A stretch of 64,000 bases of DNA, from NCBI GenBank assembly GCA_027486035.1, contig JAIXPX010000018.1:1-64000 (forward strand), given 5' to 3'. This stretch comes from Erythrobacteraceae bacterium. Lineage in GTDB: Bacteria > Pseudomonadota > Alphaproteobacteria > Sphingomonadales > Sphingomonadaceae. Shown one piece after another: positions 27,040 to 36,387 of this stretch. The position numbers were made by a program, and so were the translations under genes. Each line of letters begins with the position of its first letter. The stretch's first letter is position 1. A model generated the notes under the pieces. That model did not search any database, was not told the origin of the DNA, and was given only the letters and a program-made list of their open reading frames with translations.

Positions 27040-28788
27040 ATGAACATCCAGCAACTCAGCCGCACGGGTGGCACGGCTCTCGTCGCTGTCATCCTTGCAT
27101 CGACGCTGGCCTTCGGTTTCGGGGTCAATGCCATCCGCTTCGGCGGAGACATGCATCTCGGCAACCAGCAGCTGCATGAATTCAACGCGGATATCCTGCC
27201 GCCCCCTTCCTATCTGGTCGAGGCCTACCTCGTCGCCCATCTGGTCGTCCGTTCTCCCGGCCGGCTCGACGCCCATGCCGCCAAGCTTGATCGCCTCAAG
27301 CGCGACTTCCGGAAGCGGGCGAACCACTGGGCGGCTTCCGATCTGGACCCGCGCCTGAAGGCGGGACTGGCGACAACCGCGGCCGAGGACGGAGAGGCCT
27401 TCTGGGCCCTTATCGACAACCGCCTGATCCCGGCCGCAAGGGCCGGCGATGCAGGCGCGCAGGCAGATGCGCTCGCGCGGCTCGATGCCGTCTATGACCG
27501 GCACCGCGCGAGGATCGACAGCCTGGTCCAGGGCGCGGCGCGAGAGCAGGCGAGCCTTGATGAAGGCGCCGATGCGACCGTGGCGGCGGTCCTTGTCGGC
27601 CTCTCGCTGTCGGCCCTGGCCGTGCTTGCGGCCATTGTCGCGGCGCTGGTCCTGCTCCGGCGCCGGGTGATCGAGCCGCTTGCGGCGACGGCCGAGACGA
27701 TGGAGCGCATGGCTGCCGGTGATCTCGAGGCGGGGCGGTGCACGAACGACAAGGACGACGAAATCGGCACCATGACCCGGGCGATCGAAGTGTTCCGCAA
27801 GAGCGTGATCACAGCGCAAGAGTCCGATTCCGAGCGCAAGCGTGTCGTCGCCGTTCTGCGCGAGCGTCTCAGCGCGATGGCGTCCGGCGATCTCGACGCG
27901 CCGATCGTGGAGTTTCTGCCGGTCGGTTACAAGGGCATCCGGATGGACTTCAACCAGGCCCAGGCGGCGCTGCGCGATCTGATCCTGTCCGTCGTCCACT
28001 CGGCGCAGGAAATCCATCACAGCGCCGGGGACGTCAACGACGCCGCCTCGGCCCTTTCCGAGCGCGCCGCCCGTCAGGCTGCCACGCTCCAGGCAACGGC
28101 CGCTGCCCTCCAGCGCACCAACCAGGGCATCCAGTCAAGCGCGACCCTTGCGCAGGAAGCCAATGCCGAAGTCGCCCTTGCCCGCGGGAATGCAACCCGC
28201 AATGGAGAGATCGTCGAGACGGCTGTTACTGCCATGGCTCAGATCCAGGCCTCCTTTGCCGAAGTCGAGAACATCACGAACATCATCCAGAACATCGCCT
28301 TCCAGACCAACATCCTCGCGCTCAATGCGGGCGTCGAGGCGACCCGCGCGGGCGAGGCGGGCAAGGGGTTCGGGGTGGTCGCCACCGAGGTCCGCGCGCT
28401 GGCGCAGCGTTCGTCCGAGGCGGTCACGGCGATCCAGCAGCTCCTGGGCAAGAGCGCCGAAACCATCACCAACGGCACGGATCAGGTCTCGTCCTCGGGT
28501 GTGGCCCTGCGCGAGATGATCGAGATCATCGACCGGGTCAGCCAGCGGGTCGAGGAACTGGCCGCCTCCTCGCGGGATCAGGCGGCCAATCTCAACGAGG
28601 TGGACGGCGCCTTGTCGAAGCTTGACTACGACACCCAGCAGAACGCCGTGATGGCCGAGCAGTCGAGGGCCGCGAGCGAAGCATTAAAGCAGGAAGTTGG
28701 CCAGCTCACCGCGCGCACGGCCCTGTTCAGGCGGGCGTCCCTCGAGAAGACCGGCGCGCCCGCTGTCGATCTGAGGCTCTACGGCTGA
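27040..28788 (+). CDS. Methyl-accepting chemotaxis protein
   Basis: The 582-residue receptor has an N-terminal membrane segment (about 10-30), a periplasmic helical region of about 150 residues, a second membrane segment (about 184-208) followed by RRRVIEPL, a HAMP domain, and a long cytoplasmic coiled coil. The signalling tip is NIIQNIAFQTNILALNAGVE, the CheA/CheW-binding hairpin, with Gly-Val where Ala-Ile/Ala is usual. No methylesterase-docking pentapeptide is at the C-terminus. The ligand is unknown. An in-frame ATG at 27025 is an alternative start. No che genes are nearby, so this is an orphan receptor. Confidence 0.92.
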   Translation: MNIQQLSRTGGTALVAVILASTLAFGFGVNAIRFGGDMHLGNQQLHEFNADILPPPSYLVEAYLVAHLVVRSPGRLDAHAAKLDRLKRDFRKRANHWAASDLDPRLKAGLATTAAEDGEAFWALIDNRLIPAARAGDAGAQADALARLDAVYDRHRARIDSLVQGAAREQASLDEGADATVAAVLVGLSLSALAVLAAIVAALVLLRRRVIEPLAATAETMERMAAGDLEAGRCTNDKDDEIGTMTRAIEVFRKSVITAQESDSERKRVVAVLRERLSAMASGDLDAPIVEFLPVGYKGIRMDFNQAQAALRDLILSVVHSAQEIHHSAGDVNDAASALSERAARQAATLQATAAALQRTNQGIQSSATLAQEANAEVALARGNATRNGEIVETAVTAMAQIQASFAEVENITNIIQNIAFQTNILALNAGVEATRAGEAGKGFGVVATEVRALAQRSSEAVTAIQQLLGKSAETITNGTDQVSSSGVALREMIEIIDRVSQRVEELAASSRDQAANLNEVDGALSKLDYDTQQNAVMAEQSRAASEALKQEVGQLTARTALFRRASLEKTGAPAVDLRLYG

Positions 28789-28816
28789 GCCGATGCAGCG
28801 GGCGCGCCGGGCTTCG

Positions 28817-29929
28817 TCAGCCCCAGGGCGTGACCAGATACTTCTCGCCGGTCTTCATCTGGCGGTAGTCGGTGATCGCGGGCTTCTCGAGCATCTCCTC
28901 CAGCGTCACCTTGGCCTTATAATGCGAGGCAAAGGTGGTGGTGAGGTTCGCCTGCACGCGCTGGCGCATCCGCACCACGGTCTCCATCCCCGCACGCTGC
29001 AGGAAGGGCGTCAGCAGCCAGCCGGCGATGTTCCATTGCAGGCCGTAGGAGGGCGTCAGGATCGTCGGGTTCTGGAGATCGAGCCGCCCGTAGATGTACA
29101 TCTTCTTCTGCTGGTTCGAACCGTAGCGCGAGAATTCGCTCATCTGCGAGACAGCGACCTGCTCCATCGCCTTCAAGACGCCGTCCGAGGCCTGCCCGCC
29201 GCCAATCGGATCGAAGCCGAGGAAAGCGCCGGTCTCGGCGATCGCGGCGCGCAGGTCCGCCATGTAGGTGGGGGCGGAACTGTCGACCACATAGGTCGCG
29301 CCCTGCGCCTTGAGCATCGCGACATGCTCAGGTCTACGGACGATATTCACCAGCTTCATCCCGTCCTCGATGCAGATGCGATTGAGCATCTGGCCGAGGT
29401 TCGAGGCGGCGGCGAGGTGGACGATGGCCGAGTGGCCCTCCATCTTCGCGGTCTCGACGAAGCCGAGCGCGGTCATCGGATTGACGAAGCTGGAGGCACC
29501 GACCTCGCTGGAATGCTCGCCCAGCGGCAGGCACATCATCGCGTCGGCGATGGCATATTGGCTGAAGGCATTGCCCGGCACGCAGGCGACGCGCTGGCCG
29601 ATGAGGGCCTGCGCCATGTCGCTCTCGCCAGCCGCGATCACCGTGCCCGCGCCCTCGTTACCGGCCGGCAGGCGCTGGCCGTGGCGCGCCTTGTTCCCGG
29701 TCAGGAACGGCTCGGGCATGGTCGCGACGACCTTGCCGGGCGAGTATTCGGCGGTCTCGAAATCGGCCGCAGAGGTGAGGATCGCGAGGTCGGAAGGGTT
29801 GATCGGGGCGGCTTCCATCCTGACCAGCACCTGATTGCCGGTGGGTGCAGGGAATGTGCTTTCGGCCACCTCAAGCGTCAGCTTGCCGTCGGCGGTGAGG
29901 GTGGTGAAGAGCTGCTTTCCGGTGGTCAT
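28817..29929 (-). CDS. Medium-chain dehydrogenase/reductase (quinone oxidoreductase-like)
   Basis: This 370-residue MDR protein has an N-terminal GroES-like domain (PINPSDLA, LPAGNEGAGTV) and a Rossmann domain (IVHLAAASNLGQML, VDSSAPTYMADLR). The Cys/His zinc ligands of alcohol dehydrogenases are not seen, so it is probably a zinc-free reductase. The AAASNLGQ dinucleotide loop departs from the usual GxGxxG. Related proteins are annotated only generally. ATG 29929 removes a spurious upstream extension that would run into the REPIN. Confidence 0.75.
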   Translation of the reverse strand: MTTGKQLFTTLTADGKLTLEVAESTFPAPTGNQVLVRMEAAPINPSDLAILTSAADFETAEYSPGKVVATMPEPFLTGNKARHGQRLPAGNEGAGTVIAAGESDMAQALIGQRVACVPGNAFSQYAIADAMMCLPLGEHSSEVGASSFVNPMTALGFVETAKMEGHSAIVHLAAASNLGQMLNRICIEDGMKLVNIVRRPEHVAMLKAQGATYVVDSSAPTYMADLRAAIAETGAFLGFDPIGGGQASDGVLKAMEQVAVSQMSEFSRYGSNQQKKMYIYGRLDLQNPTILTPSYGLQWNIAGWLLTPFLQRAGMETVVRMRQRVQANLTTTFASHYKAKVTLEEMLEKPAITDYRQMKTGEKYLVTPWG

Positions 29930-29994
29930 CTTATCGTCTCCCGTTGTTGCTGATGCGCCTAGGCATTCCGGTTGCGGATGGCAACGGCGGCGAA

Positions 29995-30084
29995 GGCCCA
30001 CCCCCGGCCCCTCCCGCAAGCGGGAGGGGAGTATCAGTGCAACCCAGTCCCCCTCCCGCTTGCGGGAGGGGTTAGGGGTGGGCC
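29995..30084. repeat. REPIN-type inverted repeat before the MDR gene
   Basis: The element starts GGCCCACCCC and ends GGGGTGGGCC. Inside are two facing palindromes, CCCCTCCCGCAAGCGGGAGG and CCCCTCCCGCTTGCGGGAGG, so the whole folds back on itself. It separates the MDR gene start from the truA 3' end. The right edge lies 5 bp from the truA stop codon and could act as its terminator stem. Confidence 0.8.
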
Positions 30085-30088
30085 TGTG

Positions 30089-30829
30089 TCAGGGATAGGT
30101 CGCTTCGACGAAATAGAGCCCGTGCGGTGGTGCATTCAGCCCCAGCGCGCCGCGATCCCGCGCGGCCAACGCTGCGGCGAGGCGGCTTTCCGGCCAGGTG
30201 CCCGCGCCGACCAGCTTGAGACAGCCGACCATCGAGCGCACCTGATGATGCAGGAAGCTGCGCGCGGCGGCGTGGATGTGGATCTCCTCGCCCACGCGTT
30301 CGACCCGCAGCTCGTCCAGCGACTTGACCGGATCGGCGGCCTGGCAATGGACCGAGCGGAAGGTGGTGAAATCGTGCCGCCCGACGAGCGCCTGCGCCGC
30401 GCGGTGCATGGCCTCGGCGTCGAGCGGCTGGGGCACGTGCCACGCCTTGTCCCGCATCAGCGTGAGCGGCGCGCGGCGGTTGGCGATCCGGTAGAGGTAG
30501 CGCCGCCCGGTGCAGGAAAAGCGCGCGTGCCAGTCGTCCGGCACCACCTCGCAGGCCGTGACCGCGATGGGATCGGGGCGGAGCTGGGCGTTCAATGCGG
30601 CCATCAGGCGAAAGGGATCGAAGGGCTTGTCGATGTCGACATGGCTGCGCATCGCCAGCGCGTGGACGCCCGCATCGGTGCGGCCTGCGGCGTGCATCAC
30701 CACCGTCTCGCCCGTGATCCGCTGGAGCGCATCCTCGACCGACTGCTGCACGCTCGGCCCGTGGCTCTGGCGTTGCAGCCCGAAGAAGGGCGTGCCGTCG
30801 AATTCGAGGGTGAGCGCGAAGCGGGTCAT
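30089..30829 (-). CDS. truA: tRNA pseudouridine(38-40) synthase
   Basis: The 246-residue protein converts uridines 38-40 of tRNA anticodon stem-loops to pseudouridine. Family motifs are [14 protein letters not shown] at the N-terminus, the catalytic Asp in [18 protein letters not shown], and [12 protein letters not shown]. The length is typical. It lies downstream of fmt on the same strand, separated by a 106-bp gap that holds a REPIN. fmt-truA linkage is common in alphaproteobacteria. Confidence 0.95.
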   Translation of the reverse strand: MTRFALTLEFDGTPFFGLQRQSHGPSVQQSVEDALQRITGETVVMHAAGRTDAGVHALAMRSHVDIDKPFDPFRLMAALNAQLRPDPIAVTACEVVPDDWHARFSCTGRRYLYRIANRRAPLTLMRDKAWHVPQPLDAEAMHRAAQALVGRHDFTTFRSVHCQAADPVKSLDELRVERVGEEIHIHAAARSFLHHQVRSMVGCLKLVGAGTWPESRLAAALAARDRGALGLNAPPHGLYFVEATYP

Positions 30830-30840
30830 TGCGCCTTCTC

Positions 30841-30919
30841 GTCACCCCAGCGCAAGCTGGGGCCTGGGGCGTCAAGCTCTGTGCTTTGGGCTCTAGGTCC
30901 CAGCTTGCGCTGGGATGAC
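30841..30919. repeat. REPIN-type inverted repeat between fmt and truA
   Basis: GTCACCCCAGCGCAAGCTGG at the left is mirrored by CCCAGCTTGCGCTGGGATGA plus C at the right, 79 bp in all. Each end is itself a palindrome (CCCAGC-GCAA-GCTGGG). It carries the same GTCA...TGAC outer bases as the serC-serA element but a different core, so it belongs to a second family. Confidence 0.8.
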
Positions 30920-30935
30920 GGGGTAAAGTTGCTTC

Positions 30936-31841
30936 TCAAGAGAGCACCGTCCCCGCTGCCACCGGCCGCCCGCGCAGGAATTCCGCGAGCGCCATGGCCG
31001 GCTTGCCCGCGCGCTGGAGCTTCAGGGGCCGGATTGCTCCCGAGCCACAGGCGATGGTCAGCTCCCCGTCCAGAACCGTTCCCGGAGCGCCGTGGGCCTC
31101 GACCATCTCGGCCAGCAGCAGCTTCACGCGCTCGTCACCAAGCTCGAACCATGCGCCGGGGAAGGGGGCGAGGCCGCGCACCGTGCGCTCAATGGCGGCG
31201 GCATCCCCGGCCCAATCGATCCTGCCTTCCGCCTTGTCGATCTTGGGGGCATAGATCGCCTGCCTCTCGTCCTGCACCTGCGGGCGGAAGGCGGCGAGAT
31301 CGGCCAGCACTGCGACCATCGCCGCCGCGCCAACCGCGCCCAGTTCCTCGAACAGCTCGCCGGTCGTCTTGCGCCCCACCGGTACGCTTAGCTTGTGGAG
31401 CATCGGCCCGGTATCGAGCCCCGCTTCCATCTGCATGATCGTGACGCCCGTCGCCTCGTCGCCCGCCATCACCGCACGGTGGATCGGCGCCGCCCCGCGC
31501 CAGCGCGGCAGCAGCGAGGCGTGGATGTTGAGGCAGCCCTGTGCGGGCGCATCCAGCACCGCTTGCGGCAGGATCAGGCCATAGGCCGCGACGACCGCCA
31601 CATCCGCCCCGAGCGCGGCAAACTCGGCCTGCGCCTCGGCGTTCCTGAGGGATAGGGGAGAGCGGACCGGCACGCCCAACCGCTCGGCCTCGACCTGCAC
31701 GGGGGAGGGCATCAGCCTCTTCCCCCGCCCCGCCGGACGCGGCGGCTGGGTGTAGACGCAAAGGATCTCATGCCCCGCCTCGGCCAGCGCGCGCAGGGCC
31801 GGAACCGCGAAATCCGGCGTTCCCATGAAGATGATGCGCAT
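30936..31841 (-). CDS. fmt: Methionyl-tRNA formyltransferase
   Basis: The 301-residue enzyme formylates initiator Met-tRNA. It begins [16 protein letters not shown], contains the catalytic Asn/His/Asp region [20 protein letters not shown] with the [12 protein letters not shown] signature, and ends with the C-terminal OB-like domain. Its start is 54 bp from recR on the opposite strand. def (peptide deformylase), the partner enzyme that removes the formyl group, lies 0.8 kb away beyond recR, so formyl-Met metabolism is clustered. Confidence 0.96.
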   Translation of the reverse strand: MRIIFMGTPDFAVPALRALAEAGHEILCVYTQPPRPAGRGKRLMPSPVQVEAERLGVPVRSPLSLRNAEAQAEFAALGADVAVVAAYGLILPQAVLDAPAQGCLNIHASLLPRWRGAAPIHRAVMAGDEATGVTIMQMEAGLDTGPMLHKLSVPVGRKTTGELFEELGAVGAAAMVAVLADLAAFRPQVQDERQAIYAPKIDKAEGRIDWAGDAAAIERTVRGLAPFPGAWFELGDERVKLLLAEMVEAHGAPGTVLDGELTIACGSGAIRPLKLQRAGKPAMALAEFLRGRPVAAGTVLS

Positions 31842-31894
31842 AAGCTTTGCGGGCAGCCTTTGTGAAGCGAAGCGCAGCCCCTATCTCTCCCCCC

Positions 31895-32491
31895 ATGGCA
31901 TCGCAAGAGATCGAAGCTTTGAGCGCCGCGCTCGCCCGTCTGCCCGGGCTCGGGCCGCGTTCCGCGCGGCGGGCGGTGCTGTGGCTCGTCAAGCACCGCG
32001 AATCCGCGCTGCCCGCCTTGCTTGAGGCGCTCGCGGGCGTCGCCGAGACGCTGGTCGAGTGCCGGACCTGCGGCAATGTCGACACCCGCGATCCTTGCGG
32101 CATCTGTGCCGACCCCCGCCGCGATGCGCGGTCCCTGTGCGTGGTGGAGGAGGTCTCCGACGTCTGGGCGCTGGACCGTGCGCGGCTGTTCCCCGGGCGC
32201 TACCACGTGCTCGGCGGGCGGCTGTCCGCGCTCGACGGTGTGGCGCCCGAGGACCTGAACATCGCCAGCCTGCTCGCCCGGGTCGAGGGCGGGGCGGTCG
32301 ACGAGGTGGTGCTCGCCATGAACGCGACGCTCGAAGGCCAGACCACCGCGCATTACCTCGCGGAACGGCTCGAGGCCCATCCTGTGCGCGTCACCCAGCT
32401 CGCCCACGGGTTGCCGGTGGGTGGCGAGCTCGACTATCTCGACGAGGGCACGCTGGCGCAGGCCTTGAGGGCGCGAAGGCCGGTGGGGTGA
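31895..32491 (+). CDS. recR: Recombination mediator protein RecR
   Basis: The 198-residue protein works with RecF and RecO to load RecA on gapped DNA. The N-terminal helix-hairpin-helix ([19 protein letters not shown]), the four-cysteine zinc finger ([16 protein letters not shown]), the Toprim start ([14 protein letters not shown]) and the Walker B-like C-terminus are all in order. ATG 31895 gives the standard N-terminus. The partner gene dnaX and the YbaB gene often found upstream are not here. A REPIN-like repeat follows its stop. Confidence 0.95.
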   Translation: MASQEIEALSAALARLPGLGPRSARRAVLWLVKHRESALPALLEALAGVAETLVECRTCGNVDTRDPCGICADPRRDARSLCVVEEVSDVWALDRARLFPGRYHVLGGRLSALDGVAPEDLNIASLLARVEGGAVDEVVLAMNATLEGQTTAHYLAERLEAHPVRVTQLAHGLPVGGELDYLDEGTLAQALRARRPVG

Positions 32492-32495
32492 CATT

Positions 32496-32574
32496 CCCAC
32501 CCCCAACCCCTCCCGCAGGCGGGAGGGGAGCGAGACTTGGCAGCTTGCTGCCTAGTCGCAGCGGGGTGGGCCTG
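32496..32574. repeat. REPIN-like repeat between recR and def
   Basis: CCCACCCCCAACCCCTCCCG begins the left arm, which folds as CCCTCCCGC/GCGGGAGGG. The right end is GCGGGGTGGGCC. It shares the CCCACCCC...GGGTGGGCC ends and the CCTCCCGC core with the 29995-30084 element, but the right half has diverged (CAGCTTGCTGCCTAG). It is a degraded copy of that family. Confidence 0.65.
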
Positions 32575-32616
32575 CGCCGCGTTGAAATCTGCGCTTCTCT
32601 CGCCTAAATGGGCGCC

Positions 32617-33192
32617 ATGGCTATCCGCGAAATCCTCGAAGTGCCGGACCCCCGGCTGAAAGTCGTATCGACCCCGGTCGAACCCCATGAGTTCGGCCCC
32701 GAGCTGAACCAACTCGTCGAAGACATGTTCGAGACGATGTATGATGCCCCCGGCATCGGCCTCGCCGCGATCCAGGTCGGCGTGCCCAAGCGGGTGCTGG
32801 TGATCGACCTCCAGCCCGACGATCCCGATGCCGAGCCGGTCGAGTGCACCAGCCACGGCGGCCACAAGCACACCCATCCGGCGACGAAGAAGGAACCGCG
32901 GGTGTTCATCAACCCCGAGATCCTCGATCCTGCCGACCAGCTTTCGACCTATCAGGAAGGCTGCCTCTCGGTCCCCGAGATCTATGCCGACGTCGATCGC
33001 CCGGCGACCTGCACGGTCCGGTATCAGGATCTGGACGGCAACACCCACGAGGAAGCGCTCGACGGGTTGATGGCGACCTGCCTCCAGCACGAAATGGACC
33101 ACCTCGAAGGCATCCTCTTCATCGACCACCTCTCGCGCCTGAAGCGTGCGATGGTGCTGAAGAAGCTCGAAAAGATCCGGCGGGCTGCGTAA
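32617..33192 (+). CDS. def: Peptide deformylase
   Basis: The 191-residue metalloenzyme removes formyl from nascent proteins. All three motifs are present: GIGLAAIQVG, EGCLSVPE (metal Cys) and QHEMDHLEG (two metal His and catalytic Glu). A His-rich insert (SHGGHKHTHPATKKEP) between strands, at about residues 77-92, is longer than in E. coli Def. MAIREILEVPDPRL is the common start, so ATG 32617 is preferred to ATG 32608. Its partner fmt is 0.8 kb away. Confidence 0.96.
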   Translation: MAIREILEVPDPRLKVVSTPVEPHEFGPELNQLVEDMFETMYDAPGIGLAAIQVGVPKRVLVIDLQPDDPDAEPVECTSHGGHKHTHPATKKEPRVFINPEILDPADQLSTYQEGCLSVPEIYADVDRPATCTVRYQDLDGNTHEEALDGLMATCLQHEMDHLEGILFIDHLSRLKRAMVLKKLEKIRRAA

Positions 33193-33308
33193 TTTGTTTG
33201 CGTGCCCGCCTCCGCGGGCCCGTCCTCGCCGCGTTTCGTGCTTCGCACGAGCGGCTGCGGGCGGCCGGTCGGCCTTGCGGCGCTGCGCGCCGGGGCTTTC
33301 TCCCCCCT

Positions 33309-33345
33309 CGTCTCCCCGGACTTGATCCGGGGCCCCGCTTTTGTG
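33309..33345 (+). terminator. Repeat-type stem-loop with T-tract after def
   Basis: CCCCGG-ACTTGAT-CCGGGG forms a 6-bp GC stem, followed by CCCCGC and TTTTG. The 37-bp unit is nearly identical to one at 48666-48704, also after a plus-strand gene. It could end the def transcript, or be a mobile palindromic repeat that serves as a terminator. Confidence 0.5.
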
Positions 33346-33401
33346 TCGGAAAGCGAAACGCAGGCCTAGCGTTCCCTATTCGTTCTGTGTAGGCTCGCTG
33401 C

Positions 33402-34832
33402 ATGGACCCTGCGATTCTCTCGATCCTCGCCCTCGTTATTGGCGCCGCGCTCGGCTGGTTTCTGGCGTCTCGCCCGCTCGCCGATCTGCGCGCGCGGCTG
33501 GCGGCGGCTGAGGCGGCGGCGGGAGAGCAGGCGGGCGAGTTCAAGCGCGCCGTCGCCGAACTGGGCGAAGCGCGGATCGAGGTGGCCGCGCTCGGTGAAC
33601 GCGCCGCGCGCGCTGACGGGCTTGCGCAGCAGCTCGATGCCGCGCGCGAGGAGAACGCCCGTTTCCGCGCCGAGCGGGCCGCGTTCGAGGAGCAGAAGCG
33701 GTTGCTCGAGGAATCGCGCTCGAACCTGCTCAAGGAATTCGAGAACACCGGCGCACAGGTTCTGAACCGCGCACAGGAAGCCTTCCTCAAGCGCGCCGAG
33801 GAGCGTCTCGGTCATTCCGAAAAGGCGAGCGAGGAAAAGCTGAAGGCGCTGCTTGCTCCCGTGGGTGACCGGCTCAAGAGCTATGAGGAACAGGTCAAGG
33901 CGCTTGAAGAAAAGCGCGTCGATGCCTTCGGCCAGCTGGCCGGCGTGATCGAGGAGATGCGCAAAGGGCAGGACGAGGTGAAGCGCGAGGCGCAGCGGCT
34001 CGGCAATTCGCTCACCAATGCCCCCAAGGCGCGCGGTCGCTGGGGGGAAAAGGCGCTGCAGAACCTGCTCGAACAATGCGGGCTGGCGCAGCACACCGAT
34101 TTTATCATGGAGCACTCGGTCTCGACCGAGGATGGCCGCCTGCGCCCCGATGCGATCGTGCGCATCCCCGGCGGCAAGGTGCTGGTGATCGATTCCAAGG
34201 TCTCCCTGAATGCCTATCAGGAAGCCTTCGAGGCCGACACCGAGGAGGCGCGCGCGCGGGCGCTGGCCGATCACGTCCGCTCGATGCGCAATCATGTGCA
34301 GACGCTGGGCGCGAAGAGCTACCAGTCGCAGTTCGAGGACGCGCCCGATTACGTGGTGATGTTCGTGCCGGGCGAGCATTTCGTCGCCGCCGCGCTCGAG
34401 GCCGATCCCGACCTCTGGAACTTCGCCTTCGACAAGCGCGTGCTGCTGGCGACCCCGACCAATCTGGTCGCCATCGCCCGCACGGTGGCGCAGGTCTGGC
34501 GGCAGGACGGCCTCGCCAAGGAAGCCCAGGAGATCGGCCGGATGGGGGCGGAGCTCTATGATCGCCTCGCCACCGCCGCCGAGCATCTCAAGCGCGTCGG
34601 TAGCGGCCTGGATTCGGCGGTGAACAACTACAACAAGTTCGTGGGCTCCTTCGAACGCAACGTCCTGTCCTCCGGGCGGCGCTTGGCGGAAAAGGGCGTC
34701 GAGATCGGCAAGCGCGAAATCGACGAGGTGCCGCTGGTGGCAAGCGCCCCGCGCTACAATGCCGATGATCTTGCAGCGCTCGAAGCACCTGATAGGCGGA
34801 GCGAAAGCGAGAATCGCGACGCAGCGGAGTAG
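33402..34832 (+). CDS. rmuC: DNA recombination protein RmuC
   Basis: This 476-residue protein has an N-terminal membrane anchor (residues about 6-22), a long coiled coil (about 25-175), and the RmuC nuclease-like domain. That domain carries RGRWGEKALQNLLEQCG, RLRPDAIVRIPGGKVLVIDSKVSL and VVMFVPGEHFVAAAL, a PD-(D/E)xK-type core. RmuC limits DNA inversions at short repeats in E. coli. ATG 33402 starts directly at the membrane segment. The DUF3291 gene follows after 5 bp. Confidence 0.93.
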   Translation: MDPAILSILALVIGAALGWFLASRPLADLRARLAAAEAAAGEQAGEFKRAVAELGEARIEVAALGERAARADGLAQQLDAAREENARFRAERAAFEEQKRLLEESRSNLLKEFENTGAQVLNRAQEAFLKRAEERLGHSEKASEEKLKALLAPVGDRLKSYEEQVKALEEKRVDAFGQLAGVIEEMRKGQDEVKREAQRLGNSLTNAPKARGRWGEKALQNLLEQCGLAQHTDFIMEHSVSTEDGRLRPDAIVRIPGGKVLVIDSKVSLNAYQEAFEADTEEARARALADHVRSMRNHVQTLGAKSYQSQFEDAPDYVVMFVPGEHFVAAALEADPDLWNFAFDKRVLLATPTNLVAIARTVAQVWRQDGLAKEAQEIGRMGAELYDRLATAAEHLKRVGSGLDSAVNNYNKFVGSFERNVLSSGRRLAEKGVEIGKREIDEVPLVASAPRYNADDLAALEAPDRRSESENRDAAE

Positions 34833-34837
34833 GGTGC

Positions 34838-35353
34838 ATGGGTGACGGGGGATCGGGCTGGCAGCTGGCGCAGATCAATATCGGCAAGCTGCTCGCACCC
34901 GAGGGTGACGCGCGGGTTCAGCCCTTCTTCGACGCGCTCGAGCGGATCAATGCCCTCGCCGATGCCTCCCCCGGCTTCATCTGGCGGCTTCAGGGCGACA
35001 GCGGCAATGCGACCGAGTTCAGCATTGCCTCCGATCCGCTGCTGCTGCTCAATATGTCGGTGTGGCAGGACGCGGAATCGCTGTTCGATTTCGTCTATCG
35101 CTCCGGCCACACGCCCGAAATGGCGCGGCGGCGGGACTATTTCCACCGCTTCGAGGGTGCCTATCAGGCGCTGTGGTGGGTTCCGCAAGGCCATCGCCCC
35201 TCGGTTGACGAGGGCCTCTCGCGGCTGTGGATGCTCGACCGCTACGGCCCGACGCCGCAGGCCTTCAGCTTCAAGGCGCGCTTTCCGAGACCCGGCGAGG
35301 GGGCTTCGCCGGTCGACATGAAGCCCGATCCCTGGTGCATCGGCAACGCCTGA
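34838..35353 (+). CDS. DUF3291 domain protein (heme-degrading-like ferredoxin fold)
   Basis: This 171-residue protein matches DUF3291, a dimeric alpha-beta barrel family. It begins with GWQLAQINIGKLLAP, has FIWRLQGDSGNAT, then NMSVWQDAESLFDFVYRSGH and WWVPQGHRPSVDEGLSRL. Its reaction is not established. It begins 5 bp after rmuC and is probably co-transcribed. The 203-bp gap after it holds no gene or clear terminator. Confidence 0.85.
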   Translation: MGDGGSGWQLAQINIGKLLAPEGDARVQPFFDALERINALADASPGFIWRLQGDSGNATEFSIASDPLLLLNMSVWQDAESLFDFVYRSGHTPEMARRRDYFHRFEGAYQALWWVPQGHRPSVDEGLSRLWMLDRYGPTPQAFSFKARFPRPGEGASPVDMKPDPWCIGNA

Positions 35354-35556
35354 GCGGCGGCGGCTTTCCTGCTGCTCCGGCCCCTGCCACCATCCGGATC
35401 GGCTCTTTCGCATCGTCCGTCTGCTCTCCCCACCCGGACAGGAATAATGCACGGCTCTCCCCTGTCCGCCCGCTCCCGGATTTCTGAAACAAAACGTTGA
35501 ATAAACGCGGGAATAAGCTCTTCCGAGAACCGGACAAGGTGTCCGCTTCGTCCGCT

Positions 35557-36354
35557 TCAAGCGTCCAGCGCCGCCAGCACCTCGTAGGCCAGCACCGCCC
35601 CGGCGACAGCGGCATTGAGCGAATCCGCGCGGCCCTTCATCGGCATGGTCACGCGCAGGTCGCAGGCCATCTCGTAGTCCTCGGGCAGCCCTTGCGATTC
35701 GTTGCCGACAAGGATGAAGCACGGCGCCGCGTAGGCCGCCCCGCGATAGGGCACCGCATCGCGCAAGGAGGCCGCGACCAGCTGGCCCTCTCCGCCGCGC
35801 AGCCAGGGCAGGAATTCGTCCCACCGCGCCTGCGCGAGGCCCACGGTGAACACCGCGCCCATGCTCGCGCGCACGGCCTCGGCGCTGAAGGGATCGGCGC
35901 AGTCGTCGATCAGGATCAGCCCGCCTGCGCCCACCGCGTCGCAGGTCCGCAGCATCGTGCCGAGATTGCCCGGATCGCGCAGCGCCTGCGCCGCGAGCCA
36001 GATCGGCGCAGCGCCTCGGTCAAGCCGCTCAAGCGATGTGTCCCACTCATCGAACACCCCGGCGACGCTCTGGGCGTTCTCCTTGCCGGTGATCTTGGAG
36101 AGGATGTCGGGCGTGGTGGCGATCACCTCGCCGCCCGCTGCCACAACGTCAGCCTCAAGCCGTTCCAGCAGATGGTGCTCGCGCCCCTCGGCCATCACCA
36201 GCACGCGCGGCACACGGCCCGAGGCCCGTGCATCCTCGATCAGGCGCAGCCCCTCGACCAGGAACTGGCCGGCCCGCCTGCGATGCTTCTTGTCCCGCAG
36301 CGAGCGCAGGTATTTGACGGTCGGATTGGAAAAGCCGGTGATGTGCTTGCGCAT
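35557..36354 (-). CDS. TrmH/SpoU-family RNA 2'-O-methyltransferase
   Basis: The 265-residue SPOUT methyltransferase has an N-terminal substrate-binding domain (HRRRAGQFLVEGLRLIEDA) and the knotted C-domain. The SpoU motifs are ALRDPGNLGTMLRTCDA (motif 1), FILVGNESQGLP (motif 2) and RADSLNAAVAGAVLAYE (motif 3). It methylates rRNA or tRNA ribose; the target is not clear. It is the last gene of the ChvI-ChvG-HprK-RapZ-EIIA-HPr run, 33 bp after HPr. Confidence 0.9.
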   Translation of the reverse strand: MRKHITGFSNPTVKYLRSLRDKKHRRRAGQFLVEGLRLIEDARASGRVPRVLVMAEGREHHLLERLEADVVAAGGEVIATTPDILSKITGKENAQSVAGVFDEWDTSLERLDRGAAPIWLAAQALRDPGNLGTMLRTCDAVGAGGLILIDDCADPFSAEAVRASMGAVFTVGLAQARWDEFLPWLRGGEGQLVAASLRDAVPYRGAAYAAPCFILVGNESQGLPEDYEMACDLRVTMPMKGRADSLNAAVAGAVLAYEVLAALDA

Positions 36355-36387
36355 GATGGCCCGCCTACGCGAACCGGCCAGCGCGTG

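Noticed and set aside
29995..32574. CRISPR-like repeats
   Set aside because: The repeats are inverted pairs with no regular spacer spacing; they fit REPINs.
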